From the NCBI GenBank assembly GCA_002317305.1, contig DCIZ01000012.1, positions 1 through 18,420 of the forward strand: DNA of 18,420 nucleotides. The letters are read 5' to 3'. Origin of the DNA: Campylobacter sp. UBA1713 (lineage in GTDB: Bacteria > Campylobacterota > Campylobacteria > Campylobacterales > Campylobacteraceae). Made by a program: the position numbers and the translations under genes. Below, piece after piece: positions 1 through 5,734 of this stretch. The first letter of the stretch is position 1. Each line of letters begins with the position of its first letter. Under the pieces are notes generated by a model, which saw nothing but the letters and a program-made list of their open reading frames with translations, ran no database searches and was not told the DNA's origin.

Positions 1-170
1 AAGGCATGCAGCAAGGCATGCAACAAGGCATGCAACAAGGCATGCAACAAGGCATGCACCAAGGCATGCAACAAGGCATGCAACAAGCACTTCAAAACCT
101 CATGAAAACCCTAAACATCTCAAAAGAGAAAGCTATGGAGCTCATCGGCATGGAAAAGGCGAAAAAGTAA
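1..170 (+). CDS. 3' end of a gene with GMQQ repeat tail (possible Rpn/PD-(D/E)XK family protein)
   Basis: Only the last 55 or so codons are in the window; the reading frame starts at base 3 and stops with TAA at 168-170. The visible part is seven Gly-Met-Gln-Gln-type tetrapeptides (one GMHQ), followed by a helical, Lys/Glu-rich tail that contains NLMKTLNISKEKAMELIG. No catalytic domain is visible. From family knowledge, Rpn-type recombination-promoting nucleases / PD-(D/E)XK transposase-like proteins often end in an expandable Gly-X-X-X helical repeat followed by a short helix-turn-helix-like tail, so this is the best guess, but it rests only on the C-terminus. It could be another protein with a glutamine-rich repeat. 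The coding nature is well supported because the 12-bp unit keeps the frame and the substitutions are silent or conservative. Function is not established. Confidence 0.55.
   Translation, partial: GMQQGMQQGMQQGMQQGMHQGMQQGMQQALQNLMKTLNISKEKAMELIGMEKAKK
3..86 (+). repeat. 12-bp tandem repeat, 7 units, inside a coding sequence
   Basis: Seven head-to-tail copies of ggcatgcaacaa, each encoding Gly-Met-Gln-Gln. Unit 1 (3-14) has cag in place of caa and unit 5 (51-62) has cac; the others are identical. Each unit carries the palindrome GCATGC. The near identity implies recent expansion or contraction by slippage, and the length is a multiple of three, so copy-number change keeps the frame. Confidence 0.95.
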
Positions 171-207
171 ATTTGTCGGCGTTAGGCGATGTTTCTTTAA
201 AAACAAA

Positions 208-415
208 CGCCGTCATTTTGAGCGAGCGGTAGCGAAGTGAAGATTCCCTGAAATTTTGGTGAGTAGAATCTTTAAATTTGCTTTTTCGTGAATTTAAAGA
301 AACATTTTTGTTTTGCAAAAAGCGCTTCGCTTGTTTTACAGGAACTTCGTTTGTAGATTCTACCTTATAAAAAGGCGGGGGATTCTCCCTTACGTAACCC
401 TTGCGAATTACGGTG
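208..415. repeat. Inverted-arm intergenic element, diverged copy
   Basis: The left arm (208-250) starts CGCCGTCATTTTGAGCGAG and ends GATTCCCTG; the right arm (about 375-415) reads GGGGGATTCT and ends with GAATTACGGTG, roughly the reverse complement of the left. The interior is AT-rich and longer (about 125 bp) than in the best copy at 13965-14118. The arms have diverged, so this looks like an old copy. Confidence 0.7.
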
Positions 416-530
416 TTTTGTTTGACTGCTCTTGACATTTGCAAATTTAGCACTATTTAATGCACATTTGTAACTAGCGTTTCACACAAAATTTCTCTTG
501 CTAACTTTCTGTTAAACTCTTTTTGGTAAA

Positions 531-632
531 ATGAAAAGATTCTTTGATAAATTCTTTGGTAGTAAATTTTACCGCTACAAACCAGCAAAACCAAATTTAT
601 CAAAAAACATAAATTTAACACAAGGAGAGTAA
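531..632 (+). CDS. Possible 33-aa upstream ORF abutting yggT
   Basis: ATG at 531 opens a 33-codon frame rich in Lys, Phe and Tyr (starting MKRFFDKFFGSKFYRYKPAK) whose TAA (630-632) directly touches the yggT ATG at 633. Its last codons CAA-GGA-GAG form the yggT Shine-Dalgarno. There is no strong ribosome binding site before 531, and TAAAAT at 527-532 overlaps the ATG and could instead be a -10 box, in which case the ORF would not be translated from this promoter. I do not recognise the peptide. Either a small coupled leader peptide or a chance frame. Confidence 0.3.
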   Translation: MKRFFDKFFGSKFYRYKPAKPNLSKNINLTQGE

Positions 633-926
633 ATGCACCACCCGCTTTCGCTGCTTTTTTACGTCATTCACATGGTCATAAGTATCTACATTTGGATACT
701 CATCATCTCCATGTTTGCCAGCTGGATTCGCCACATCGTTACAAACGAAACCGTTCTACGCATCCTCTACACTGCCGACAGACTCGCTGAGCCAGCCTAC
801 GCTTTTGTGCGTTTTTGTTTTGGAAAAATAGGCGTTCCGACCAGCATCGGCATGTTTGATTTTTCTTTTTTGATAGCTTATGTTGTGCTTCGTGTTTTAG
901 ATAGTATAGTGAGGTCGCTCATATGA
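633..926 (+). CDS. YggT family integral membrane protein
   Basis: A 97-residue, very hydrophobic protein of the usual size for a single YggT unit. It has an N-terminal membrane segment (about residues 7-28, ending in ISMFASWI), a short amphipathic middle containing DRLAEPAYAFVR, and a second membrane segment (about 70-93) running into VVLRVLDSI. The pattern of a hydrophobic helix, a LAEP-like motif and a second helix is typical of YggT. The family is linked in various bacteria to cell division, osmotic tolerance or membrane biogenesis; no enzyme activity is known. The start is supported by AAGGAG at 622-627. The stop overlaps the slt start (ATGA), so the two are very likely co-translated. The yggT-slt pair is also found in C. 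jejuni (as I recall, Cj0844c-Cj0843c), which supports both calls. Confidence 0.88.
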   Translation: MHHPLSLLFYVIHMVISIYIWILIISMFASWIRHIVTNETVLRILYTADRLAEPAYAFVRFCFGKIGVPTSIGMFDFSFLIAYVVLRVLDSIVRSLI

Positions 927-2605
927 GGCGCGTTTTTGATTCTAAATTTGCCACCGCTCTCGCCACCATCACCGCTGTTTTTTTGTTTTTTGTAACAAAC
1001 GCAAGTGCCAAAAGCTACACATTTGACGAGCTAAAAGCACTTCCACACAGCTACGCAAAGGACTACTACATCAGCCGTTACCTTTCAAACGCCACAGAAG
1101 ATGAGCTACAAAAACTTCGCTGGCACATTACAAATTTCTCGGGTAATATCAAAAAAAAATACGAAAAGCTGAGTAAAACAACGCTTGAAGATATTTGTGG
1201 CGTGGAATTTGCCACGATGGACCACGAGTGCCAAAAGATGAATTTGACCGCCAAAAACATACGAGCGCTTTCGTTTGAGAGTGCGGCAAAGCTAAAAGAG
1301 TCGTTTCGTTATGATGAGAATCTCTACCGCTTCATCATAGGCGTAAGAGAGAAAAATCCTGCGGCGTATTTTGTAAAGACGGCAAACACAGACGGCTACT
1401 TTCGTTACGCAAAAAACCTGCCAAATGACGAGGAATTTTTAGGCTTTTCGCTACCTTCTAGCTTCGCTTTTAAGCTGGTAAAAGATGCGCGGTTTGACTC
1501 TTTTTTAAACACTCTGATGGTGGCAAAAGAGAGACGCAAATTTGCTGAACGCTTTTTGACCTTTGAGCCTTCTCGTTTTTCGACAAAAAGCGCTTTTTGG
1601 CTCGGCGTTTTGGCAGTTACAAAGGAAAAACGCGCCGTTGCGAACAAATTTTTCAGACACGCCGCAAAGTCGTCAAGCGTTTTTGAGCGGGACAACGCTT
1701 TGTTTTGGGCTTACTTAACAAGCGGCAAAAGAGATGACCTAAAAGCAGTCGCAAAGAGTGAAAACCCAAACATCTACGCCATCTACGCACGTGAAAAGTT
1801 GGGCGACAAACGCAAATTTAACATTGTGCATTTTACGAGCACAAAAAAGAAAAAAAATGATGGCTTTGTGGTGGGCGACCCGTTTAGTTTAGTGCGCGCA
1901 CAAGCGGCTTTTTCACGGGCGGACGTGGAGGGCAAAAGGGCGATTCTAGCACGCTTTGACACGCGTGAAACCATCGGCGAATATAGCTACTTTGCGGAGC
2001 GTTTGGGCGGAGGCAAATTTTACTTTTCCACGCCTTACATTGAGCTACTTAATGGCAAAAATGTTGAGCGAAAGGCGCTCATATATGCGCTTATGCGTCA
2101 AGAGAGTCGCTTTGCAACTGGCGCGGTTTCGCCCTCATACGCACTAGGCGCCATGCAGTTTATGCCGTTTTTGTCTAGGGACATGGGAAAACAGCTAGGG
2201 CTAAAAGATTTTGACGAAGATGACGTAACAAAACCTGAAATTTCGCTTAAATTTGCAAATGCACATTTGGACTATTTGGAAAAATTTCTCTTTAACCCCG
2301 TGCTCATCGCCTACGCTTACAACGGCGGAATCGGCTTTACAAAACGCATGCTTCTCTCGGGCGACCTCTTTTCGCCAAGTGCTTTTGGCGGACGGCTGAC
2401 ACGCTTTGAGCCTTTTTTGTCTATGGAGCTCGTGCCTTACGAAGAGAGTAGGACTTATGCAAAAAAGGTGCTGGCAAACTATGTCATCTACCTTAATTTT
2501 TTGGGCGCCAAAACCACGAGCGAGAGATTTTTGAAAGCGTTAATGCAGCCCAAAAGTAGCGATTCGTGGCGGAAGGCTCAGCAAGCAAAGAGCGCTCTTC
2601 GTTAA
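923..2605 (+). CDS. slt: Soluble lytic murein transglycosylase (Slt70 type)
   Basis: A 560-residue periplasmic enzyme that cleaves the MurNAc-GlcNAc bond of peptidoglycan and leaves 1,6-anhydromuropeptides. A signal peptide covers residues 1-29 (hydrophobic core about 10-25, Ala-Ser-Ala before Lys30). Residues 30 to about 370 are helical and charged, as in the superhelical U/L domain of Slt70. The catalytic SLT domain follows: MRQES with the catalytic Glu394, GAMQFMP at 409-415 and AYNGG at 465-469. The segment VPYEESRTYAKKVLANY (504-520) matches the conserved C-terminal motif of the family. The start overlaps the yggT stop by 4 bases. The last 113 bases lie opposite the end of the convergent lipoprotein gene, so the 38 C-terminal residues are constrained on both strands or one of the two ends is extended. 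Confidence 0.95.
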   Translation: MRRVFDSKFATALATITAVFLFFVTNASAKSYTFDELKALPHSYAKDYYISRYLSNATEDELQKLRWHITNFSGNIKKKYEKLSKTTLEDICGVEFATMDHECQKMNLTAKNIRALSFESAAKLKESFRYDENLYRFIIGVREKNPAAYFVKTANTDGYFRYAKNLPNDEEFLGFSLPSSFAFKLVKDARFDSFLNTLMVAKERRKFAERFLTFEPSRFSTKSAFWLGVLAVTKEKRAVANKFFRHAAKSSSVFERDNALFWAYLTSGKRDDLKAVAKSENPNIYAIYAREKLGDKRKFNIVHFTSTKKKKNDGFVVGDPFSLVRAQAAFSRADVEGKRAILARFDTRETIGEYSYFAERLGGGKFYFSTPYIELLNGKNVERKALIYALMRQESRFATGAVSPSYALGAMQFMPFLSRDMGKQLGLKDFDEDDVTKPEISLKFANAHLDYLEKFLFNPVLIAYAYNGGIGFTKRMLLSGDLFSPSAFGGRLTRFEPFLSMELVPYEESRTYAKKVLANYVIYLNFLGAKTTSERFLKALMQPKSSDSWRKAQQAKSALR

Positions 2606-3146
2606 ACAAATTTGAATTTTGTAAATTTTGTGCGTTTTGTTCGTTTGCTTGCGGGGCGTTTGCTGTCTCGTCTATGAGCTCGGGCTCGATGGTTTGGTTT
2701 TTAAGACCGGGGTTTATCTCTAGCGTGAGCGTGCTGGCATCAAGCGCTTTTGTGCTGACTAAAAGTTGCTTTGACCAGTCGACTTTGGCGGTTTTTAGCT
2801 CGTCAAATTCGCCTGCTTCTAGCTCACGGAAGTCGGCGTTTTCTCTGTTTATAGTGATGTTTTTGACCACTGTGTTTTGCGGGTAGATGTTTACGATGAT
2901 GAGCTCATGCGTGGTGTTTTTTAGCGCAGGCGAGATGTAAGTGGCGTAGACATTTACGTAGCTTTCGTTGCTCATAGCACGCACGGTGTGGACAAGTAGC
3001 GAGCTCTTTTCTGTGGGCTGGTTGTGGCTGGCGTAGCAGCCAGAGAGGAGGGCGGCGGCTAGCGTTGTGGCTAGCGTTGTGGCGAGTGTTGTGGCGAGTG
3101 TTGTGGTGAGTGTTGTGGTGAGTGTTTTTTTAAATTTGCTTTTCAT
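2493..3146 (-). CDS. Putative lipoprotein with repeat-built signal peptide (Cj0842-like by position)
   Basis: A 217-residue protein. The basic start MKSKFKK is followed by a hydrophobic stretch made of TTTL and ATTL tetrapeptides (residues 10-29) and a lipobox L-S-G-C with Cys37, so export and lipidation by signal peptidase II are expected. The mature part (38-217) is rich in Asn, Thr and Glu and has no motif I recognise. A convergent lipoprotein gene next to slt is also known in C. jejuni (Cj0842), so orthology by synteny is an inference. The C-terminal 37 codons lie antisense to the 3' end of slt, an unusual 113-bp overlap, and the tail there (Trp/Arg-rich, ending in WRPKN) does not resemble the rest of the protein. 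The signal peptide is coded by a 12-bp tandem repeat. Confidence 0.75.
   Translation of the reverse strand: MKSKFKKTLTTTLTTTLATTLATTLATTLAAALLSGCYASHNQPTEKSSLLVHTVRAMSNESYVNVYATYISPALKNTTHELIIVNIYPQNTVVKNITINRENADFRELEAGEFDELKTAKVDWSKQLLVSTKALDASTLTLEINPGLKNQTIEPELIDETANAPQANEQNAQNLQNSNLFNEERSLLAEPSATNRYFWAALTLSKISRSWFWRPKN
3058..3129 (-). repeat. 12-bp tandem repeat encoding the lipoprotein signal-peptide core
   Basis: On the + strand there are six units of the form gNNagYgttgtg: gctagcgttgtg twice, gcgagtgttgtg twice, gtgagtgttgtg, and a last unit ending in T's. On the coding strand they give the tetrapeptides ATTL and TTTL. Neighbouring units are identical in pairs, as expected for stepwise duplication. 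Copy-number changes would alter signal-peptide length by four residues at a time without a frameshift. Confidence 0.92.
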
Positions 3147-3235
3147 TTTGTTTGCCTTTTTTTGAATTTGTAATGTTTTTAGATTTTTGCATTTTTGCTA
3201 AATTTGTGTAAATTTGACTTTTTACGCCCTCGCTA

Positions 3236-3281
3236 GGCGGGGGATTCTTCGCCTCGCTAGCTCCCTTGCGAATGACGGCGG
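3236..3281. repeat. Solo right arm of the inverted-arm element
   Basis: GCGGGGGATTCTTCGCCTCG followed by CTAGCTCCCTTGCGAATGACG is the right half of the element whose full copy is at 13965-14118. No left arm is found upstream. The arm is followed directly by GTAACGG and a heptamer array, the same junction as at 14118-14123. Confidence 0.8.
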
Positions 3282-3284
3282 TAA

Positions 3285-3319
3285 CGGAAAACGGAAAACG
3301 GAGAACAGAAAACAGAATT
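3285..3319 (+). repeat. Heptamer tandem repeat, 5 units
   Basis: Units cggaaaa, cggaaaa, cggagaa, cagaaaa, cagaatt in perfect 7-bp phase, followed by a TTGTAAAAATTCGC linker that recurs after other arrays. Confidence 0.85.
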
Positions 3320-3384
3320 TGTAAAAATTCGCTTTTAACAAAAAAATGTCAATTCTCAACTGCAAATTTCCCAAATCCTCAAAT

Positions 3385-3432
3385 TATAACATATTATAGT
3401 AAATTTAAAATTTTTATAGTATAATTGCGAAA
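3385..3432 (+). promoter_or_regulatory. Predicted luxS promoter
   Basis: A perfect TATAAT at 3420-3425 sits in a very AT-rich stretch with phased A/T runs upstream (ATAACATATTATAGTAAATT), the usual look of sigma-70 promoters in Campylobacter, where a clear -35 box is often missing. Transcription would start near 3432, about 28 bases before the luxS start codon. Confidence 0.65.
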
Positions 3433-3459
3433 AATGAATCAAAAATTTAAGGAGAAAAG

Positions 3460-3951
3460 ATGCCGCTACTTGATAGTTTTTGTGTAGATCACACGCAGAT
3501 GAACGCGCCGGGCGTGCGTTTTGCAAAGAGTCTAACCACGCCAAAAGGAGACGAAATTTGCGTTTTTGACTTGCGTTTTTGCAAGCCAAATGTAGAGATG
3601 TTGGGCGAGAAAGAGACACACACGTTTGAACATCTTTTTGCAGGTTTTATGCGTGAATTTTTGGTCGGTTTTACCATTATTGACATTTCGCCGATGGGCT
3701 GCAGGACGGGCTTTTACATGAGCATCATCGGGCGGGCGAGCTTTGAGGCGGTGCGTGAAGCGTGGCTAAAAAGCTGCGAGGCTATTTTGGCGGTAGAGAA
3801 GATCCCAGAAGCGAACAAATTTCAGTGCGGAAGTTTTGCTATGCACTCTCTTGAAGGGGCAAAGCGTGTGGCGGCAGATGTGCTAAAAAAGGGCATTTGT
3901 GAGTTAGATAACGAGGCGTTGAAGCTAAATTTAAATTTGGTAGAAAATTAA
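3460..3951 (+). CDS. luxS: S-ribosylhomocysteine lyase LuxS
   Basis: A 163-residue metalloenzyme that splits S-ribosylhomocysteine into homocysteine and DPD, the precursor of autoinducer 2; part of the activated methyl cycle in the cytosol. The sequence follows LuxS throughout: MPLLDSF at the start, MNAPGVR, TPKGD, the metal site HTFEH with His54 and His58, MGCRTGFY with the catalytic Cys81, and Cys123 in QCGSFAMHS as the third metal ligand. Length is normal. The start is fixed by AAGGAG a few bases upstream and a good promoter. The stop codon is the first of six identical in-frame TAA codons produced by a 12-bp tandem repeat that runs to the cdsA ribosome binding site. The metK or pfs genes of the pathway are not in the window. 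Confidence 0.97.
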   Translation: MPLLDSFCVDHTQMNAPGVRFAKSLTTPKGDEICVFDLRFCKPNVEMLGEKETHTFEHLFAGFMREFLVGFTIIDISPMGCRTGFYMSIIGRASFEAVREAWLKSCEAILAVEKIPEANKFQCGSFAMHSLEGAKRVAADVLKKGICELDNEALKLNLNLVEN

Positions 3952-4014
3952 GCAGAAAATTAAGCAGAAAATTAAGCAGAAAATTAAGCAGAAAATTAAG
4001 CAGAAAATTAAGCG
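3943..4014 (+). repeat. 12-bp tandem repeat over the luxS stop codon, 6 units
   Basis: Six units of gaaaattaagca (3943-3954 to 4003-4014). The first unit contains the last two luxS codons and its stop. Because the unit is 12 bp, the luxS frame meets TAA every four codons (3949, 3961, 3973, 3985, 3997, 4009). The last unit differs by one base (gcg instead of gca) and leads into GGAG at 4014-4017, the cdsA Shine-Dalgarno. Confidence 0.95.
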
Positions 4015-4024
4015 GAGTTTAGTC

Positions 4025-4786
4025 ATGGTAAAGCGAATTTTGATAGGCGTCGCTCTTTTGGCGACCTTTTTGGTGGTGGTTTTGGTGGATTTTTTTCCGC
4101 TTAACTGCGCGCTTTTTGCGCTGGTTTTGTATTTTTCTTTTCGTGAGAGTTTGCCACTTTTTGGGCTAAAAACTGAATTTTGGCTGACTATGTTGCCACT
4201 GGTTTTTTTCGCCATTTTGCCGTTTTGGCACGTTGATGCGGCGGCGTTAAAAGTGGCATTTTTGATGGTGCTTTTTGTGGCGAGTGGCGTGGCGTTTTCT
4301 AAATTTGAGAATCCTGCCATTTTGTTGCCTTTTCTCTACCCTGCCGTGCCTGTTTTTTTGCTTTTTGGAATTTGTGCGGAGTATGGAATCAACTATCTTT
4401 GTTGGCTCATCGTCTCTGTGGTGGCAAGCGACAGCGGGGCGTATTTTGTAGGTAAATTTTTTGGCAAAAGAATCTTTGGCGACCGCAAATTTAGCGCATC
4501 TAGCCCGAACAAAACGTGGGAAGGCACGCTTGGTGGCGTGGTGGTAGGAACGGCGGCGGGCTTTGTTTTTTCAAACATGATGCTAGGCAGTTTGAGTGTG
4601 ATAATGAGTGCGGTGGCGAGCTTTGTGGTGGTCTTTTTTGGTGTCTTTGGCGACTTGTTTGAGAGCTACCTAAAACGCCGCGTAGGTGTAAAAGACAGTA
4701 GCCACTTGCTCGGCGAACACGGCGGCATGCTTGACAGGTGCGATGGCTACCTTTTTGGTGCGGTTGCGTTTTGGGTGATATTTTGA
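4025..4786 (+). CDS. cdsA: Phosphatidate cytidylyltransferase
   Basis: A 253-residue membrane enzyme that makes CDP-diacylglycerol from phosphatidic acid and CTP, the branch point to phosphatidylethanolamine and phosphatidylglycerol. Several hydrophobic segments fill residues 5-130. Conserved parts are ASDSGAYFVGKFFG (134-147), SPNKTWEG (160-167) and the CDP-diacylglycerol synthase signature at about 216-242: LKRRVGVKDSSHLLGEHGG then MLDRCDGY, with the metal-binding Asp pair (Asp223 and Asp237). The usual Pro of the signature (LLPGHGG) is replaced: LLGEHGG. GGAG at 4014-4017 supports the start. It is 73 bases behind luxS, separated by the tandem repeat, and 9 bases ahead of pgpA, which acts two steps later in the same pathway. 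In C. jejuni I recall dxr beside cdsA; dxr is absent here. Confidence 0.93.
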   Translation: MVKRILIGVALLATFLVVVLVDFFPLNCALFALVLYFSFRESLPLFGLKTEFWLTMLPLVFFAILPFWHVDAAALKVAFLMVLFVASGVAFSKFENPAILLPFLYPAVPVFLLFGICAEYGINYLCWLIVSVVASDSGAYFVGKFFGKRIFGDRKFSASSPNKTWEGTLGGVVVGTAAGFVFSNMMLGSLSVIMSAVASFVVVFFGVFGDLFESYLKRRVGVKDSSHLLGEHGGMLDRCDGYLFGAVAFWVIF

Positions 4787-4795
4787 GAGGTTTGC

Positions 4796-5311
4796 ATGCA
4801 AAAGCTTTTTTTGACCTTTTTTGGCACAGGGTTACTGCGTCCTGCGCCTGGCACGTGGGGAAGTCTAGCAGGTGCGGTTAGCGGCGCGGCGGTGGCGGTT
4901 TTTTTGGGGCTTCAGACGCTTTTTTTGGCGAGTATTTTGCTTTTTTTGGCGAGCATAAAAGTGATAGACGCTTATGAAAAAAGGGTTGGGTCGCACGATT
5001 CTAGCGAGATAGTCATAGACGAGGTGGCAGGCGTGTGGGTGGCTTTAAGCATAGGTTGTTACGGGCTGGTCGAGGGAGGCGGCGAGGCGGGCAGTTACCG
5101 CGTGGCGTTTGACGGAGTTTTTGTGGTTTTGGTGGCGGTTTCGTTTGGGCTTTTTAGGCTTTTTGACATCACAAAACCGAGCATCATAGGGCGGATAGAC
5201 AGAGGCGTAAGTGGCGGGCTGGGCGTGATGGGAGACGACATGGTAGCAGGCGTGGTGGCGGGGCTTTTGACGGGCGTTTTGTTTCGCGGATATGTGATGT
5301 TTTTGGCGTGA
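4796..5311 (+). CDS. pgpA: Phosphatidylglycerophosphatase A
   Basis: A 171-residue membrane enzyme that dephosphorylates phosphatidylglycerol phosphate to phosphatidylglycerol. Typical PgpA motifs are present: FGTGLLRPAPGTWGSLAG (9-26), EIVIDEVAGVWVA (71-83), FRLFDITKPSIIGRID (120-135) and GDDMVAGV (146-153), which together carry the acidic active-site residues. Hydrophobic segments lie at about 26-55, 100-120 and 150-170. GAGAGG just upstream supports ATG 4796. It is paired with cdsA and both serve phospholipid head-group synthesis. The stop codon TGA (5309-5311) runs directly into a heptamer repeat array: its last base is the first base of unit ACGGAAA. Confidence 0.93.
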   Translation: MQKLFLTFFGTGLLRPAPGTWGSLAGAVSGAAVAVFLGLQTLFLASILLFLASIKVIDAYEKRVGSHDSSEIVIDEVAGVWVALSIGCYGLVEGGGEAGSYRVAFDGVFVVLVAVSFGLFRLFDITKPSIIGRIDRGVSGGLGVMGDDMVAGVVAGLLTGVLFRGYVMFLA

Positions 5312-5435
5312 CGGAAAACGGAAAACAGAGAACAGAAAACAGAAAACGGAAAACAGAATGCGGAGAGCGTTCAGAATGCAGAATGCGGAGTGCGAAGTGC
5401 GAAGTGCGTGCGGAAAACGGAAAACGGAGGGCGGA
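5311..5435 (+). repeat. Heptamer tandem repeat, long array directly after pgpA
   Basis: From 5311 seven units follow without a break (acggaaa, acggaaa, acagaga, acagaaa, acagaaa, acggaaa, acagaat), then gcggaga, and after a short irregularity (gcgttc) units of the gcagaat, gcggagt and gcgaagt type, a 4-base gcgt slip, and gcggaaa, acggaaa, acggagg, gcggagc. The first unit uses the last base of the pgpA stop codon. Confidence 0.88.
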
Positions 5436-5444
5436 GCGATTTAA

Positions 5445-5552
5445 GGGGTCGCAGGGGCGGTAGCCCCCGTCCCACCGTCCCGCTTATGTTTTTCTTTGAG
5501 CTTCAGCGAAAAGCAAAACATAAGCGGGACTACAAAAAAGCGTTAGCTTTTT
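5445..5552. repeat. Structured triple-hairpin element, copy A
   Basis: Order on +: GGGGTCGCA; hairpin 1, GGGGC(ggta)GCCCC at 5454-5467; CGTCCCACC; hairpin 2 with perfect 16-bp arms 5477-5492 and 5515-5530 (GTCCCGCTTATGTTTT and its complement) and a loop containing TTGAGCTTCAGCGAAAA; then hairpin 3, AAAAAGC(gtta)GCTTTTT at 5535-5552, with A- and T-runs like a bidirectional terminator. Homologous to copies at 13818-13918, 17944-18050 and 18282-18389, but with different stem bases. Confidence 0.9.
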
Positions 5553-5558
5553 ACCTAT

Positions 5559-5622
5559 CGGAGTGCGGAGTGCGTTCGGATTGCAGAATGCAGAATTCAG
5601 AATGCAGATTGCGTGCGGAGTG
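5559..5622 (+). repeat. Heptamer tandem repeat, 8 units with two slips
   Basis: cggagtg twice, cgtt, then cggattg, cagaatg, cagaatt, cagaatg, cagattg, cgtg, cggagtg. Followed by a degenerate TTCTCTAGAATCG palindrome. Together with 5311-5435 it brackets structured element copy A on both sides. Confidence 0.85.
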
Positions 5623-5734
5623 CGTAATTCTCTAGAATCGACAAATTTAGAATGTGAAATATATTCGAATCGGAAAACGAAAGATTGGTTTTGCAAATTT
5701 GCAGAATTCTAAAATTTTACATAAAGGAAAAAAT

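Larger units (their letters stand above)
171..632. other. Intergenic region with a degenerate inverted-arm element and yggT upstream region
   Basis: This 462-bp gap holds a diverged copy of the inverted-arm repeat (208-415) and then an AT-rich stretch leading to yggT. TAAAAT at 527-532 is a possible -10 box. A 33-codon open frame (531-632) ends exactly at the yggT start codon. No RNA gene was recognised. Confidence 0.6.
3147..3459. other. Divergent intergenic region between lipoprotein gene and luxS
   Basis: This 313-bp gap lies between two divergently transcribed genes. It contains a solo right arm of the inverted-arm element (3236-3281), a heptamer array (3285-3319) and an AT-rich luxS promoter region (about 3380-3432). 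Confidence 0.6.

Noticed and set aside
3931..4320. Minus-strand ORF with a Phe-Cys-Leu-Ile repeat
   Set aside because: It is the antisense reading of the 12-bp repeat after luxS plus the antisense of cdsA; no ribosome binding site and the real genes on + are clear.
5390..5635. 81-aa plus-strand ORF between pgpA and galE
   Set aside because: It consists of heptamer repeats and structured element copy A read as protein; no sensible protein features.
5654..5734. Upstream in-frame start for galE
   Set aside because: It would add 27 residues before the NAD-binding motif that normally begins the protein, and the ribosome binding site fits ATG 5735.
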